Below are positions 50,576 to 58,854 of a DNA stretch of 64,000 nucleotides, piece after piece. The notes under the pieces are model-generated. The model made no database searches and was not told the DNA's origin. It saw only the letters and a list, made by a program, of their open reading frames with translations. The stretch is taken from contig DATDOE010000071.1 in assembly GCA_035293405.1 (NCBI GenBank), positions 1-64,000 of the forward strand, read 5' to 3'. Within the stretch, counting starts at the first letter, position 1; the number at the start of each line of letters is the position of its first letter. Position numbers and translations under genes: made by a program. The DNA comes from Gp6-AA40 sp035293405 (GTDB lineage: Bacteria > Acidobacteriota > Vicinamibacteria > Vicinamibacterales > UBA2999).

Positions 50576-53331
50576 GGCGTCTGCTGGCGCTCGTGCTCGC
50601 GGTCGGCGCGATGGCCACGGTGCGCGAGCTCGGCACGCACGGTACGGCGGGTTCAGCCGCCACCGCGCTGGCGCTCGGGTTCGCACTCATGGGCGCGTCG
50701 GTCACCGGTGACGCGTTGCGACGGTTTCATCTTCCACGCCTGACCGGGTATCTCCTCTTCGGCGTGGTCGTCGGGCCGTACGTGGGCAACCTGATCACCG
50801 AATCGATGGCCGCCCAGCTGCAGGTGGTCACAGGGATCGCCACCACGCTCATCGCGCTCATTGCCGGCCTGACGTTGAGCGCGGAGCGGCTCGGACACCG
50901 ACTCGCCGCGATCACCCGCATGACGGCGGTGACGCTCGCGGTGGCGATGATCGGCCTGTCACTCGTGGCGTGGATCGCCTGGCCGTGGCTGCCCATCGAG
51001 CCCGATGCCGTCGGCCTCCAGCGGCTGGTCATGCTGGCCCTGCTGGTCGTGATGGTCGTGTCCTTTTCACCCACGATGACTGCGGCGGTGGTGGCCGACT
51101 CGGGGGCGCGCGGGCGGCTCAGTGACACCGTGCTGGCGATGGTCGTCATCGCCGATCTCGTGGTGCTCGTGCTGTTCTCCGTGTCGATGCAGCTGGCGCG
51201 CGTCGTGTTGGACCCGGCCGACGCCCAGGGCGCGGCGGTGCTGGCGCGACTGGCGTGGGAAATCGGCGGGGCCGTCGCCTTTGGTGTCCTCATCGGCGTC
51301 TTGTTTGCGCTCTATCTGCGATACATCGGCCGGGAAATCTCGTTGGTCCTCCTGGCCGTCTGTGCGGTGCTGAGTCAGGTCGGCACCACCCAGCAGCTTC
51401 AGCCGCTGCTCGCCGCGCTCGCCGCGGGCGTGGTCATCGAGAACCTGGCGGTGGCGCAGGGCGACACGCTGCGGGCCGCCGTGCGCCGTGGCGCACCGCC
51501 GGTGCTGATCGTCTTTTTCGCGGCGGTCGGTGCGTCCCTCCGGCTCGATGCGGTGGCCGCCATCGGCCTCACCGCGCTCGCACTGGCAGCCGTCCGACTC
51601 GGATTCATCAGGCTTGGCATCGGGGCAGGAGTCAGGCTCTCCGGGCTTCCCGCGTCGATCGGCACCTACGCCTGGACGGGGCTCGTCTCTCAGGCCGGAA
51701 TCACCTTGGGGTTTGCGTCCCTCGTCGCGACCGAGTTTCCGGGGTGGGGCAACCAGGTGCAGCTGCTGCTGGTTGCGCTCATCGCGATTCACGAGCTCGT
51801 GGGACCGCTGCTGTTCCGCCGCGGACTCGCTCAGGCGGGTGAGCTCGATGCACACGTGCCGCGTCCCCTCGTGGTCGTGTCCAACCGCGAACCGTACATC
51901 CACAGCCAGGACGACGACGGGCGCATTGCCGTGAAAGCCGCGACCGGTGGCGTCGCCGTGGCGCTGGACGCCTTGATGCGCGAGCGAGGTGGCGTGTGGA
52001 TCGCGCACGGGGCCGGCCAGGCGGATCGGCTGGTCGTCGACGCGACCGACAAGGTGCAGGTTCCTCCCGAGAGTCCGTCATACGTACTTCGGCGTCTATG
52101 GCTCGAGGAGCCCACCTTCTCTGCGTACTACGGTGGCTTCGCGAACGAAGGCCTCTGGCCACTCTGCCACGTGGTCGACGTCCGTCCGAAGTTTCGGAGC
52201 GAAGATTGGACGGCGTATCAGGATGTCAACGCCCGCTTCGCCGCCGCGATTCACGCCGAGCTCGGCGCGTCCGAAGCACCGGTGTTCATTCAGGACTATC
52301 ACCTCGCCCTCGTCGCTCCCGCATTGCGGATTCTGCGGCCAGATACGCGCACGGCCCTCTTCTGGCACATCCCGTGGCCCTATCCGGATCGCCTTCGCAT
52401 CTGCCCGTGGCAGCGTGAGCTTGTCGCCGGGCTGCTGGCCAACGACCTGATCGCGTTTCAGCTCGAACGCGACCGCCGGAACTTCCTGCTGGCTGCCGAA
52501 GAAGAGCTGCATGCGGAAGTGGAGATCGAATCGTCGCGCGTACGGTTCGGAGGGCGCACGACGACGGTGGTCTCGGTACCGATCGGTGTGGACTACGACC
52601 GGATCCAGACGTTTGCGGCGGACCCATCGCTTCCCCAGGAGCAGCAGCGCCTCCGGGCGATGCTCGGTCTTCAGGCCGACATCATCGGACTCGGGGTGGA
52701 TCGCCTTGACTATACGAAGGGTATTCCCGAGCGCCTCGAGGCACTCGACGCGCTCATGGCAAGAAGGCCCGATCTGCGCGGGAGAATGACGTTCGTCCAG
52801 ATTGGGGTGCCGTCCCGCTCTGACCTCCGGAGTTATGCGGAGATTGAAGCGGAGATCGGCCAGCGGATCGTCGACCTCAACGCCCGGTACGCGGTGCCGG
52901 GCGGAGCACCGGTCGTGACCTACTACACAACCCCGCTTGGAGCCTTCAGTCTCGTGGCGCTCTATCGTCTCGCCAGTTTCTGCATCGTCAGCTCGCTGCA
53001 CGACGGAATGAACCTCGTCGCCAAGGAGTTCGTCGCCGCCCGTGACGATGAGCGTGGCGTCCTGGTACTCAGCGCGCTGGCAGGCGCCGCTCAGGAGCTC
53101 GAGGACGCGGTCATCATCAATCCGTACGACGTCGACGCATTCGCGGACGCGCTGGTTCGAGCGATCGAGATGACAGACGAGGAACAGGTCCGGCGCATGC
53201 GGGCCATGCGGAAGATCGTGGCCGGACGGAACGTCTTCAACTGGGCGTCGGACATCCTCGAAGGGCTCGAGAGTCTGTGGACCAAGCCGCTGCTCTATTC
53301 GGTCCGGGGATGGGAAGAGACGTCGGTCTGA
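50572..53331 (+). CDS. CPA2-type antiporter fused to trehalose-6-phosphate synthase (919 aa)
   Basis: Residues about 1-425 are a polytopic Kef/NapA-like antiporter (LPRLTGYLLFGVVVGPYVGN, FSPTMTAAVVADSG, LASLVATEFPGWGNQVQLLL). From about 428 to the end there is a complete GT20 OtsA: VVVSNREPY, ATGGVAVAL, YYGGFANEGLWPLCH, QDYHLALVAPALR, WHIPWPYPDRLRICPW, VDRLDYTKGIPERLEA and SLHDGMNLVAKEFVAA, the last carrying the donor-binding Asp and Glu. It should make trehalose-6-phosphate from UDP-glucose and glucose-6-phosphate on the cytoplasmic side of an ion transporter. The frame is unbroken across the junction. The GTG start at 50572 is in GTGA overlap with the upstream gene. No OtsB phosphatase gene is in the window. 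Confidence 0.9.
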   Translation: MRRLLALVLAVGAMATVRELGTHGTAGSAATALALGFALMGASVTGDALRRFHLPRLTGYLLFGVVVGPYVGNLITESMAAQLQVVTGIATTLIALIAGLTLSAERLGHRLAAITRMTAVTLAVAMIGLSLVAWIAWPWLPIEPDAVGLQRLVMLALLVVMVVSFSPTMTAAVVADSGARGRLSDTVLAMVVIADLVVLVLFSVSMQLARVVLDPADAQGAAVLARLAWEIGGAVAFGVLIGVLFALYLRYIGREISLVLLAVCAVLSQVGTTQQLQPLLAALAAGVVIENLAVAQGDTLRAAVRRGAPPVLIVFFAAVGASLRLDAVAAIGLTALALAAVRLGFIRLGIGAGVRLSGLPASIGTYAWTGLVSQAGITLGFASLVATEFPGWGNQVQLLLVALIAIHELVGPLLFRRGLAQAGELDAHVPRPLVVVSNREPYIHSQDDDGRIAVKAATGGVAVALDALMRERGGVWIAHGAGQADRLVVDATDKVQVPPESPSYVLRRLWLEEPTFSAYYGGFANEGLWPLCHVVDVRPKFRSEDWTAYQDVNARFAAAIHAELGASEAPVFIQDYHLALVAPALRILRPDTRTALFWHIPWPYPDRLRICPWQRELVAGLLANDLIAFQLERDRRNFLLAAEEELHAEVEIESSRVRFGGRTTTVVSVPIGVDYDRIQTFAADPSLPQEQQRLRAMLGLQADIIGLGVDRLDYTKGIPERLEALDALMARRPDLRGRMTFVQIGVPSRSDLRSYAEIEAEIGQRIVDLNARYAVPGGAPVVTYYTTPLGAFSLVALYRLASFCIVSSLHDGMNLVAKEFVAARDDERGVLVLSALAGAAQELEDAVIINPYDVDAFADALVRAIEMTDEEQVRRMRAMRKIVAGRNVFNWASDILEGLESLWTKPLLYSVRGWEETSV

Positions 53332-53367
53332 GGTTCAGGTCCTCGAGGCTTGGAAGGGCGGGGACGG

Positions 53368-54717
53368 TCACAGCTCGGACAGATCCGTGAACTGTCCGGT
53401 GCTGTCGCCGAGTGTCTCTGCGGGAACACCGAGCCGGTCGAGGAGCGTCAGTTGCAAGTTCGTCAACGGCGTGTCCTCGGGATAGACGAGATGGCGGCCG
53501 CCCTTGAGCGCGCCGGCGCCGCCACCGAGCAGCAGCGTCGGCAGCGCACCATGGGTGTGACGGTCGCTGTTGCTGATCCCACCCCCATACAGCAGCATCA
53601 TGTGATCGAGCAGCGAGCCATCTCCGTCCGGCGTGGTTCGCAGTTTCTCCAGATACGCTGCGAACAGCGCCATGTGATACAGCTGAATCTTGGTGCACTT
53701 CTCCATCTTCTCCGCGTCGTTCTGATGGTGCGTCAGCGGATGGTGCGGTTCGGGGATCCCGATCTGGGGATACGGCCGTCCGGTCTGCTCGCGTCCGTAC
53801 ATGAACGTGATCACTCTCGTCAGGTCCGACTGATAGGCGAGCACCTGCAGGTCGTAGAGCAGCTGCACGTGCGGCTCGAACCCATCCGGGACGCCTGACG
53901 GCTGATCGATATCCGGCCCCTGTTGCGTGCGCTGTTCCTCCGCCTTCTGGATGCGTCGTTCCGTGTCCCGCAGTGACTCGAGGTAGTCGCTCAACTTCGT
54001 GTTGTCTGTGGGACCCAGTGTCTGCTGGAGCTGTTTCACGCGCGACGTGACGGAATCGAGAATGCTCCGGTCCTGGCGCAGACGCGCCGCGCGCACACGC
54101 GCGTCCGTGCTGTCGCTCGAACCAAACAGCCGCTCGAAGACGACCCGCGGGTTGTTTTCAGCCATCAGGGGCAGGGTCGGCGTCCGCCACGACAACGTGC
54201 TGCTATAGGCACAGCTGTACCCCACGTCGCAGGATCCCACCAGGCTGTTGTCGTCAGCGGTCAACTGCAGCGAGGACAGCTGCGTCTCCTTCTCGAAGGC
54301 CTTGGCCGCAATCTGATCCATCGAGACGCCGTTCTCGACGATGCTGTCGGACTTCTTCACGTGCACGCCGGTCAGATACGACCCCGACGCGCGCGAGTGA
54401 TCGCCACCGCCGTCACCGAGCGCCTCCGCCTGATGACTGGAAAGACCCGTCACGACAATCAACTGATCTCGGAACGGCGCGAGCGGTGCGAGCGTCCGCG
54501 AGAGCGCGAAGTCGCGGCCCACACCCATGGGCAGCCAGTTCTCGTAGATGACGCCGTTGGGATGGTAGACAACGCCGAGGCGACGTACGGCCTTGGCCGG
54601 CGTCTTCACCTGCGCGGTGAGCGCCGGCACCATCGCGTCCAGCAAGGGCAAGGCCACGGCCGTACCCATTCCGCGCAGCACGGTGCGCCGCGAGATGGCC
54701 TTCTTCATGACGATCAT
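53368..54717 (-). CDS. DUF1552 (HXXSHH-family) Tat-exported protein B (449 aa)
   Basis: The ATG at 54717 overlaps the DUF1592 stop (ATGA) and has GGAGG eight bases upstream. It has a twin-arginine signal SRRTVLRG. The family motif appears as the HxxTHH variant (PEPHHPLTHHQND). Cysteines in VGSCDVGYSCAYSS match those in protein A (AGVCNNGYSCVYQN). It should be periplasmic and function with the DUF1592 partner. It converges on the antiporter-OtsA gene. Confidence 0.92.
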   Translation of the reverse strand: MIVMKKAISRRTVLRGMGTAVALPLLDAMVPALTAQVKTPAKAVRRLGVVYHPNGVIYENWLPMGVGRDFALSRTLAPLAPFRDQLIVVTGLSSHQAEALGDGGGDHSRASGSYLTGVHVKKSDSIVENGVSMDQIAAKAFEKETQLSSLQLTADDNSLVGSCDVGYSCAYSSTLSWRTPTLPLMAENNPRVVFERLFGSSDSTDARVRAARLRQDRSILDSVTSRVKQLQQTLGPTDNTKLSDYLESLRDTERRIQKAEEQRTQQGPDIDQPSGVPDGFEPHVQLLYDLQVLAYQSDLTRVITFMYGREQTGRPYPQIGIPEPHHPLTHHQNDAEKMEKCTKIQLYHMALFAAYLEKLRTTPDGDGSLLDHMMLLYGGGISNSDRHTHGALPTLLLGGGAGALKGGRHLVYPEDTPLTNLQLTLLDRLGVPAETLGDSTGQFTDLSEL

Positions 54718-57149
54718 GACTGCGACCTCCGCATCTGAAACGGCGTGCTCTTGACGATGGCCAGAATCGCAGACGACCAGCGGTAGTCGTCGGCTGCCGC
54801 CGTCCGCACGATCGAGCGGATCGCGGGAGCATCGAAGGATTCCATCTGCCGGCCGATGGCATATGTGAGCAGCTTCCCCGTGACCGTTCTGACGAACTGC
54901 TCCTTCTGCGCCAGGAGCGCCCGGCGCAGGGCCGCAGGTCCGTCCACGCGGGTGCCGTCGAGGAGTACACCAGTGGCGTCGATCGCGGCTTCTCCGTCCG
55001 TCGTGCGCCATTGACCGACGGCATCGAAGTTCTCGAGGCTGAAGCCGATCGGGTCCATGCGCGCATGACACGACGCGCACACCGGGTTGGCGCGATGCTG
55101 CTCGAGCATCTCGCGTACCGACGCGGCCTTGCCGGCCTTGCTCTCGTCCAGATTGGTATTCGCATTCGGAGGAGGAGGCGGCACCGGCACGGCCAGGATG
55201 TTTTCGAGCAGCCACTTGCCGCGGATGGTTGGCGAGGTACGCGTGGGATAGGACGTGACCGCGAGGACGCTCGCCTTGCCGAGCAGCCCCCAGCGGTTCT
55301 CGTCGGCGAGCGTCACGCGACGGAAGTGACTTCCGTGCACGCCGGAGATCCCGTAGTGGCGCGCGAGCTGCTCGTTGAGAAATGTCGAGTCCGCGGTCAA
55401 CAACTCCGCGATGCCACGATCCGCTTTCAGCTGATCGTCGAGGAACAGCTCCGTCTCGCGCACGAAGGCGGTGCGCAGGTTGTCGTCGAACCAGGGAAAC
55501 TTCGTGTTCGCATCAGGCGTCAGCAGCCAGACGTTGCGCGTCTGCAGCCACTGGCCGAAGAAGTTGTCCACCAGCGCGGCACGCGCCCGCGGATCGGCGA
55601 GCATCCGTCGTACCTGGCGATCGAGGACACCCGCATCACGCAGTTGGCCGCGCGTCGCCAGATCGAGCAGCTCATCGTCCGGGATGCTGCTCCAGAGAAA
55701 GAACGACAGGCGCGACGCGAGCTCGACATCGGAGAGACGATACGCGGCCCCGGGGGCGACCCCGGCGGGATCGGCTTCGATGCGGAACAGGAAATCAGGG
55801 CTGACGAGCAGCCGCTCGAGCGCCGCGCGAATGCCGGCGTCGAAGGACCCCTCAGAACGGGCACGCTGATAAAAGCCAAGCAGCGTCTCGACGTCGTCGC
55901 TCGTCACCTGCCGTCGATAGGCCCGCCGCGCGATCGTCGACAGAATCTTCGTGGCGCATGAAACGTCCTCACTCGCGCTGGCAGGTTGGCCCGTCGACTC
56001 CGCTCGGGGCAGGCACACGAAGATTCGACGACGGCTTGGCGAATCGACCGGCACGCGCCCGTTGTAAGGCCCGTCGATCAGCAGCGACGAGATCGAGAGC
56101 TCTGCGCTCGGCACGTCGCCTTCGCGGTTCCAGATCGGGACCCGCGCCGGTCCCAGCCCCTCGGCCTTGATGTCCTCCGACTTGGCGATCGTCGCGAGCA
56201 GCTGACGAGGGCCGGCTTTCAACGGCACCCGCACTTGCAGCCGATCGTCGGCCTCGTCGAACTGCGTTTCGGCGGGGCCGCCGACGGTGAACTGTCCGAC
56301 CCGCGCGCCATCAACTCGAATCTCGATGGTGGTTGGGGTATGCAGGCCGCGGATCGATCCGGCATAGGTCCTCAGCAGCCGGACCTTGAAGACGTACTCG
56401 CCATCGACCGGGAAGTAGTGGCGTGCCGCGATTCCGCCGCGCGAGCCCAACGAGAACGATTCACTCAGACGCTCGGTCTGCCAGAGCCAGGTCTGTTCGT
56501 TCGAGTTTCCCTTCACGGCGGTGTACCGTTCGACGGCGGGTCGCAGCGTCGGGTCACCGATGGCGACGCGGGCGATCTTCGCCGCCGCTGTCAGGTAGCG
56601 ATCCAGCAACGCGGGCTCGACACCAAGTGCGTCACCGTTGGTGTCAAACCCGTGCGCCTGCGCATCCGGTGGCAGCATCGACGTGGGATCGATCTCGACT
56701 CCCAGCAGATCGCGAACCGCGTTGGCATACTCCGTACGATTGAGCCGATGGAGGCCCGCCGGCCGGCCCGGGTTCGGCCGCGCCGCTGCCACGCGGGCCA
56801 ACTCCGTCTCCAACCACGTGGCGACGGCGTCATACGTGGCGTTATCCGGCCGCGGCATGTTGACCGGCGGCATGGCACGGCTGCGCAGCTGCACGGCGAC
56901 CTTCTCCCACGTGTCCGCCGAGCTCTCGACCCGGTCTGCGTCAGCCGTGTCGAGCAGGAGGTTCGCGGTCCTGGTTCGCTGGTTGTGACATGTGACGCAG
57001 TACTTCGTGACCAGTGCGCGCGCCGGACTTGGCACCGCGCTCGCCTGAGGAAGGCGGGTCTGAAGACCCGCCTCTACAACCGATCGCGACGCCTCGATGC
57101 ACACCGCCCCGACCCACGCGATGCACGCGCACGTCGCTATTCGCCGCAT
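54714..57149 (-). CDS. DUF1592-type (planctomycete cytochrome) protein B (811 aa)
   Basis: A signal peptide and haem motif CVTCH are followed by DUF1587 (GLHRLNRTEYANAVRDLLGV), DUF1595 (RRAYRRQV), DUF1592 (ELASRLSFFLWSSIPDDELL), DUF1588 and DUF1585 (CHARMDPIGFSLENFDAVG); a second site is CASCH. It is a homologue of protein A along its whole length. The segment after the signal peptide (VVEAGLQTRLPQA) is encoded by a REP palindrome, and a second REP-like sequence encodes part of a linker near 55989-56010. An alternative GTG start at 57170 would give a GTGA overlap with the ankyrin gene. Confidence 0.9.
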   Translation of the reverse strand: MRRIATCACIAWVGAVCIEASRSVVEAGLQTRLPQASAVPSPARALVTKYCVTCHNQRTRTANLLLDTADADRVESSADTWEKVAVQLRSRAMPPVNMPRPDNATYDAVATWLETELARVAAARPNPGRPAGLHRLNRTEYANAVRDLLGVEIDPTSMLPPDAQAHGFDTNGDALGVEPALLDRYLTAAAKIARVAIGDPTLRPAVERYTAVKGNSNEQTWLWQTERLSESFSLGSRGGIAARHYFPVDGEYVFKVRLLRTYAGSIRGLHTPTTIEIRVDGARVGQFTVGGPAETQFDEADDRLQVRVPLKAGPRQLLATIAKSEDIKAEGLGPARVPIWNREGDVPSAELSISSLLIDGPYNGRVPVDSPSRRRIFVCLPRAESTGQPASASEDVSCATKILSTIARRAYRRQVTSDDVETLLGFYQRARSEGSFDAGIRAALERLLVSPDFLFRIEADPAGVAPGAAYRLSDVELASRLSFFLWSSIPDDELLDLATRGQLRDAGVLDRQVRRMLADPRARAALVDNFFGQWLQTRNVWLLTPDANTKFPWFDDNLRTAFVRETELFLDDQLKADRGIAELLTADSTFLNEQLARHYGISGVHGSHFRRVTLADENRWGLLGKASVLAVTSYPTRTSPTIRGKWLLENILAVPVPPPPPNANTNLDESKAGKAASVREMLEQHRANPVCASCHARMDPIGFSLENFDAVGQWRTTDGEAAIDATGVLLDGTRVDGPAALRRALLAQKEQFVRTVTGKLLTYAIGRQMESFDAPAIRSIVRTAAADDYRWSSAILAIVKSTPFQMRRSQS
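55989..56010. repeat. REP-like palindrome (TCGAC class) inside a coding region
   Basis: GCCC on the left and GGGGC on the right enclose GTCGACTCCGCTC. It resembles the palindrome at 63803-63826 (shared TCGAC and CGCTCGGGGCAGG). It falls in a linker where protein A has a different sequence. Confidence 0.45.
57052..57078. repeat. REP-like palindrome (GTAG-tagged class) at the start of a coding region
   Basis: AGGCGGGTCT and AGACCCGCCT arms flank a GA centre; read on the minus strand it has the TGTAG leader. It is translated as part of the N-terminus of DUF1592 protein B. Confidence 0.65.
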
Positions 57150-57166
57150 GGTCAATCGCGTGACAA

Positions 57167-58759
57167 TCACCGGCACTTGTTCTGCGCCTGACACGGCTTT
57201 CCGAGCTGCGGGTCGGCGCCGTGTTTGAGCAGGAGGTCCGCGCCCGCCTTGTTGTAGAGGACGCCGCCGAGACGATCCCCGTAGCCTGAGGCCGCAAGCC
57301 AGGGCGTGACGCCAGCTTTGCTGACGGCGTTGACGTCCGCTCCCCTGTCGATCAGGAGCGCAAGAAGTGTGTTCCACCCGCGGTAGGCCGCACCGAACAG
57401 CGCGTTCTCACCGCTGGTCGTGGTCCCTTTCGCATCCGCGCCGAGCTGGAACAGGAACCTGGCGGCCTCGAGTGCCTGCGCTTCGTTGACCAGGCTCTCG
57501 CCGATCCCGCGATTGAGGCCGGACGCGGCCATGACTGGCGTCGCCTTGGTATCGGTCATCTGCGCGGGATCAGCCCCGGCGGCCAGCAAGAGGCGCATCA
57601 TCTCGAGATCGACAGCCGCGCTCGCGAGCAGGAACGGCGTGGCGCCGGCCGCGTCCTCGTAGCCGCCACCCAACCCGGAGAATCCCGGCGGCCGTCGGGT
57701 CATGCGGGAGTTCGGATTGGCGCCATGCGCGAGGAGCGCTTTCACGAGCGCCAGCTTCTGTTGACGATTCTGGATGCCGCTCATCGCATCGGTGAAGCCG
57801 TACACCGGGTTCGAGATCCCACCCTCCCATGTACCCGCCGCCCAATGTAAAGCGGTGAAGCCTGCATCGAGCACGTTGGGGTCGGCGCCGTGCTCCAGCA
57901 GAAAGATCGCGAGGGGCACGTAGCCTCTCACCGTGGCCACGAGCAACGGCGTGCTCCCCGCGGAGATGGTCGCCTGATATCCAGGACCTCGTGCCGCCAC
58001 TGCTCCCGTCGTGCCGGACGCGCTCCGCCCGCCCACGACGCCCTCTTTCGCGGCGACCGCAGGCTCGTCTGGCCGCGACCTGATGTTCACGTTCACACCC
58101 GCAGCCAGCAACTGCCGTACGCTTTCGAAGTCGCCTTCGCGCGCGGCGAAGTGCAGCGCGGTGAATCCCTTCTTCGTGTGGGCCTGAGGGTTGGCTCCCG
58201 CTTCGACGAGCAGGTGGACCACATCGGGATGACGTTCCGCGGCCGCCCACATCAACGCATCCTGATTTTGCGACGGCTCCTTCGCGTTGACGTCGGCACC
58301 GCGCGCGATGAGCCGGCGGACCGCGTCCGCGCTGCCACTGCTCGCGCACGTCATGATCGGCGTCTCACCGGTGCCGATTGGAGTATTCGGGTTCGCGCCC
58401 GCCTCGAGCAGGAGCTCCACGAGCGCCGCGCTGCCGTTGGTGCAGGCGCGCGAGAGCGGCGTCATGCCGAAATCGTTCGAGACGTTCGCGTTGGCGCCGG
58501 CGCGGATCAGCATGTCGGCTGTCGCCGCATCGTTCCAATGCGCCGCCCACAGGAGCGCCGTGGACCCATCATCGGACCGGACGTTCACGTCAGCCTTGCG
58601 ATTGAGCAGTGCGCGAACTCTGGATCCGTCCTGCGTCCTGGCCGCGTTCACGAGCCCGAGGTCATCTGCCGCTTCTGCAGGTCTGGCGCTCCCCAGCAGC
58701 AGCAGCAGGCACGCGACGCCGAGCGTCAGTCCACACGCGCCCACGATCGCCTTAGACAT
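57167..58759 (-). CDS. Secreted ankyrin-repeat protein B (530 aa)
   Basis: A signal peptide (ending AEAAD) precedes about eleven ankyrin repeats, such as STALLWAAHWNDAATADMLI, ETPIMTCASSGSADAVRRLI and FTALHFAAREGDFESVRQLL. Two Gly/Ala-rich inserts interrupt the stack. The C-terminus carries two cysteines (KPCQAQNKCR). It is the homologue of ankyrin protein A, but here it is the first gene of its operon; its stop overlaps the possible GTG start of the DUF1592 gene. It is divergent from a TonB-dependent receptor gene. Confidence 0.9.
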   Translation of the reverse strand: MSKAIVGACGLTLGVACLLLLLGSARPAEAADDLGLVNAARTQDGSRVRALLNRKADVNVRSDDGSTALLWAAHWNDAATADMLIRAGANANVSNDFGMTPLSRACTNGSAALVELLLEAGANPNTPIGTGETPIMTCASSGSADAVRRLIARGADVNAKEPSQNQDALMWAAAERHPDVVHLLVEAGANPQAHTKKGFTALHFAAREGDFESVRQLLAAGVNVNIRSRPDEPAVAAKEGVVGGRSASGTTGAVAARGPGYQATISAGSTPLLVATVRGYVPLAIFLLEHGADPNVLDAGFTALHWAAGTWEGGISNPVYGFTDAMSGIQNRQQKLALVKALLAHGANPNSRMTRRPPGFSGLGGGYEDAAGATPFLLASAAVDLEMMRLLLAAGADPAQMTDTKATPVMAASGLNRGIGESLVNEAQALEAARFLFQLGADAKGTTTSGENALFGAAYRGWNTLLALLIDRGADVNAVSKAGVTPWLAASGYGDRLGGVLYNKAGADLLLKHGADPQLGKPCQAQNKCR

Positions 58760-58854
58760 GCACCACTCTCTTGCGCAAGTTATACCTCAAGGGGGGCGGG
58801 CTCCGACGTGTCGCGTGAAAAAGTCGGCCGCGCGCCTCTCCGGCACGAAATAAA

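Noticed and set aside
54718..55215. Upstream extension of DUF1552 protein B
   Set aside because: The extension is antisense-like noise inside the DUF1592 coding region; the twin-arginine signal marks the true N-terminus at 54717.
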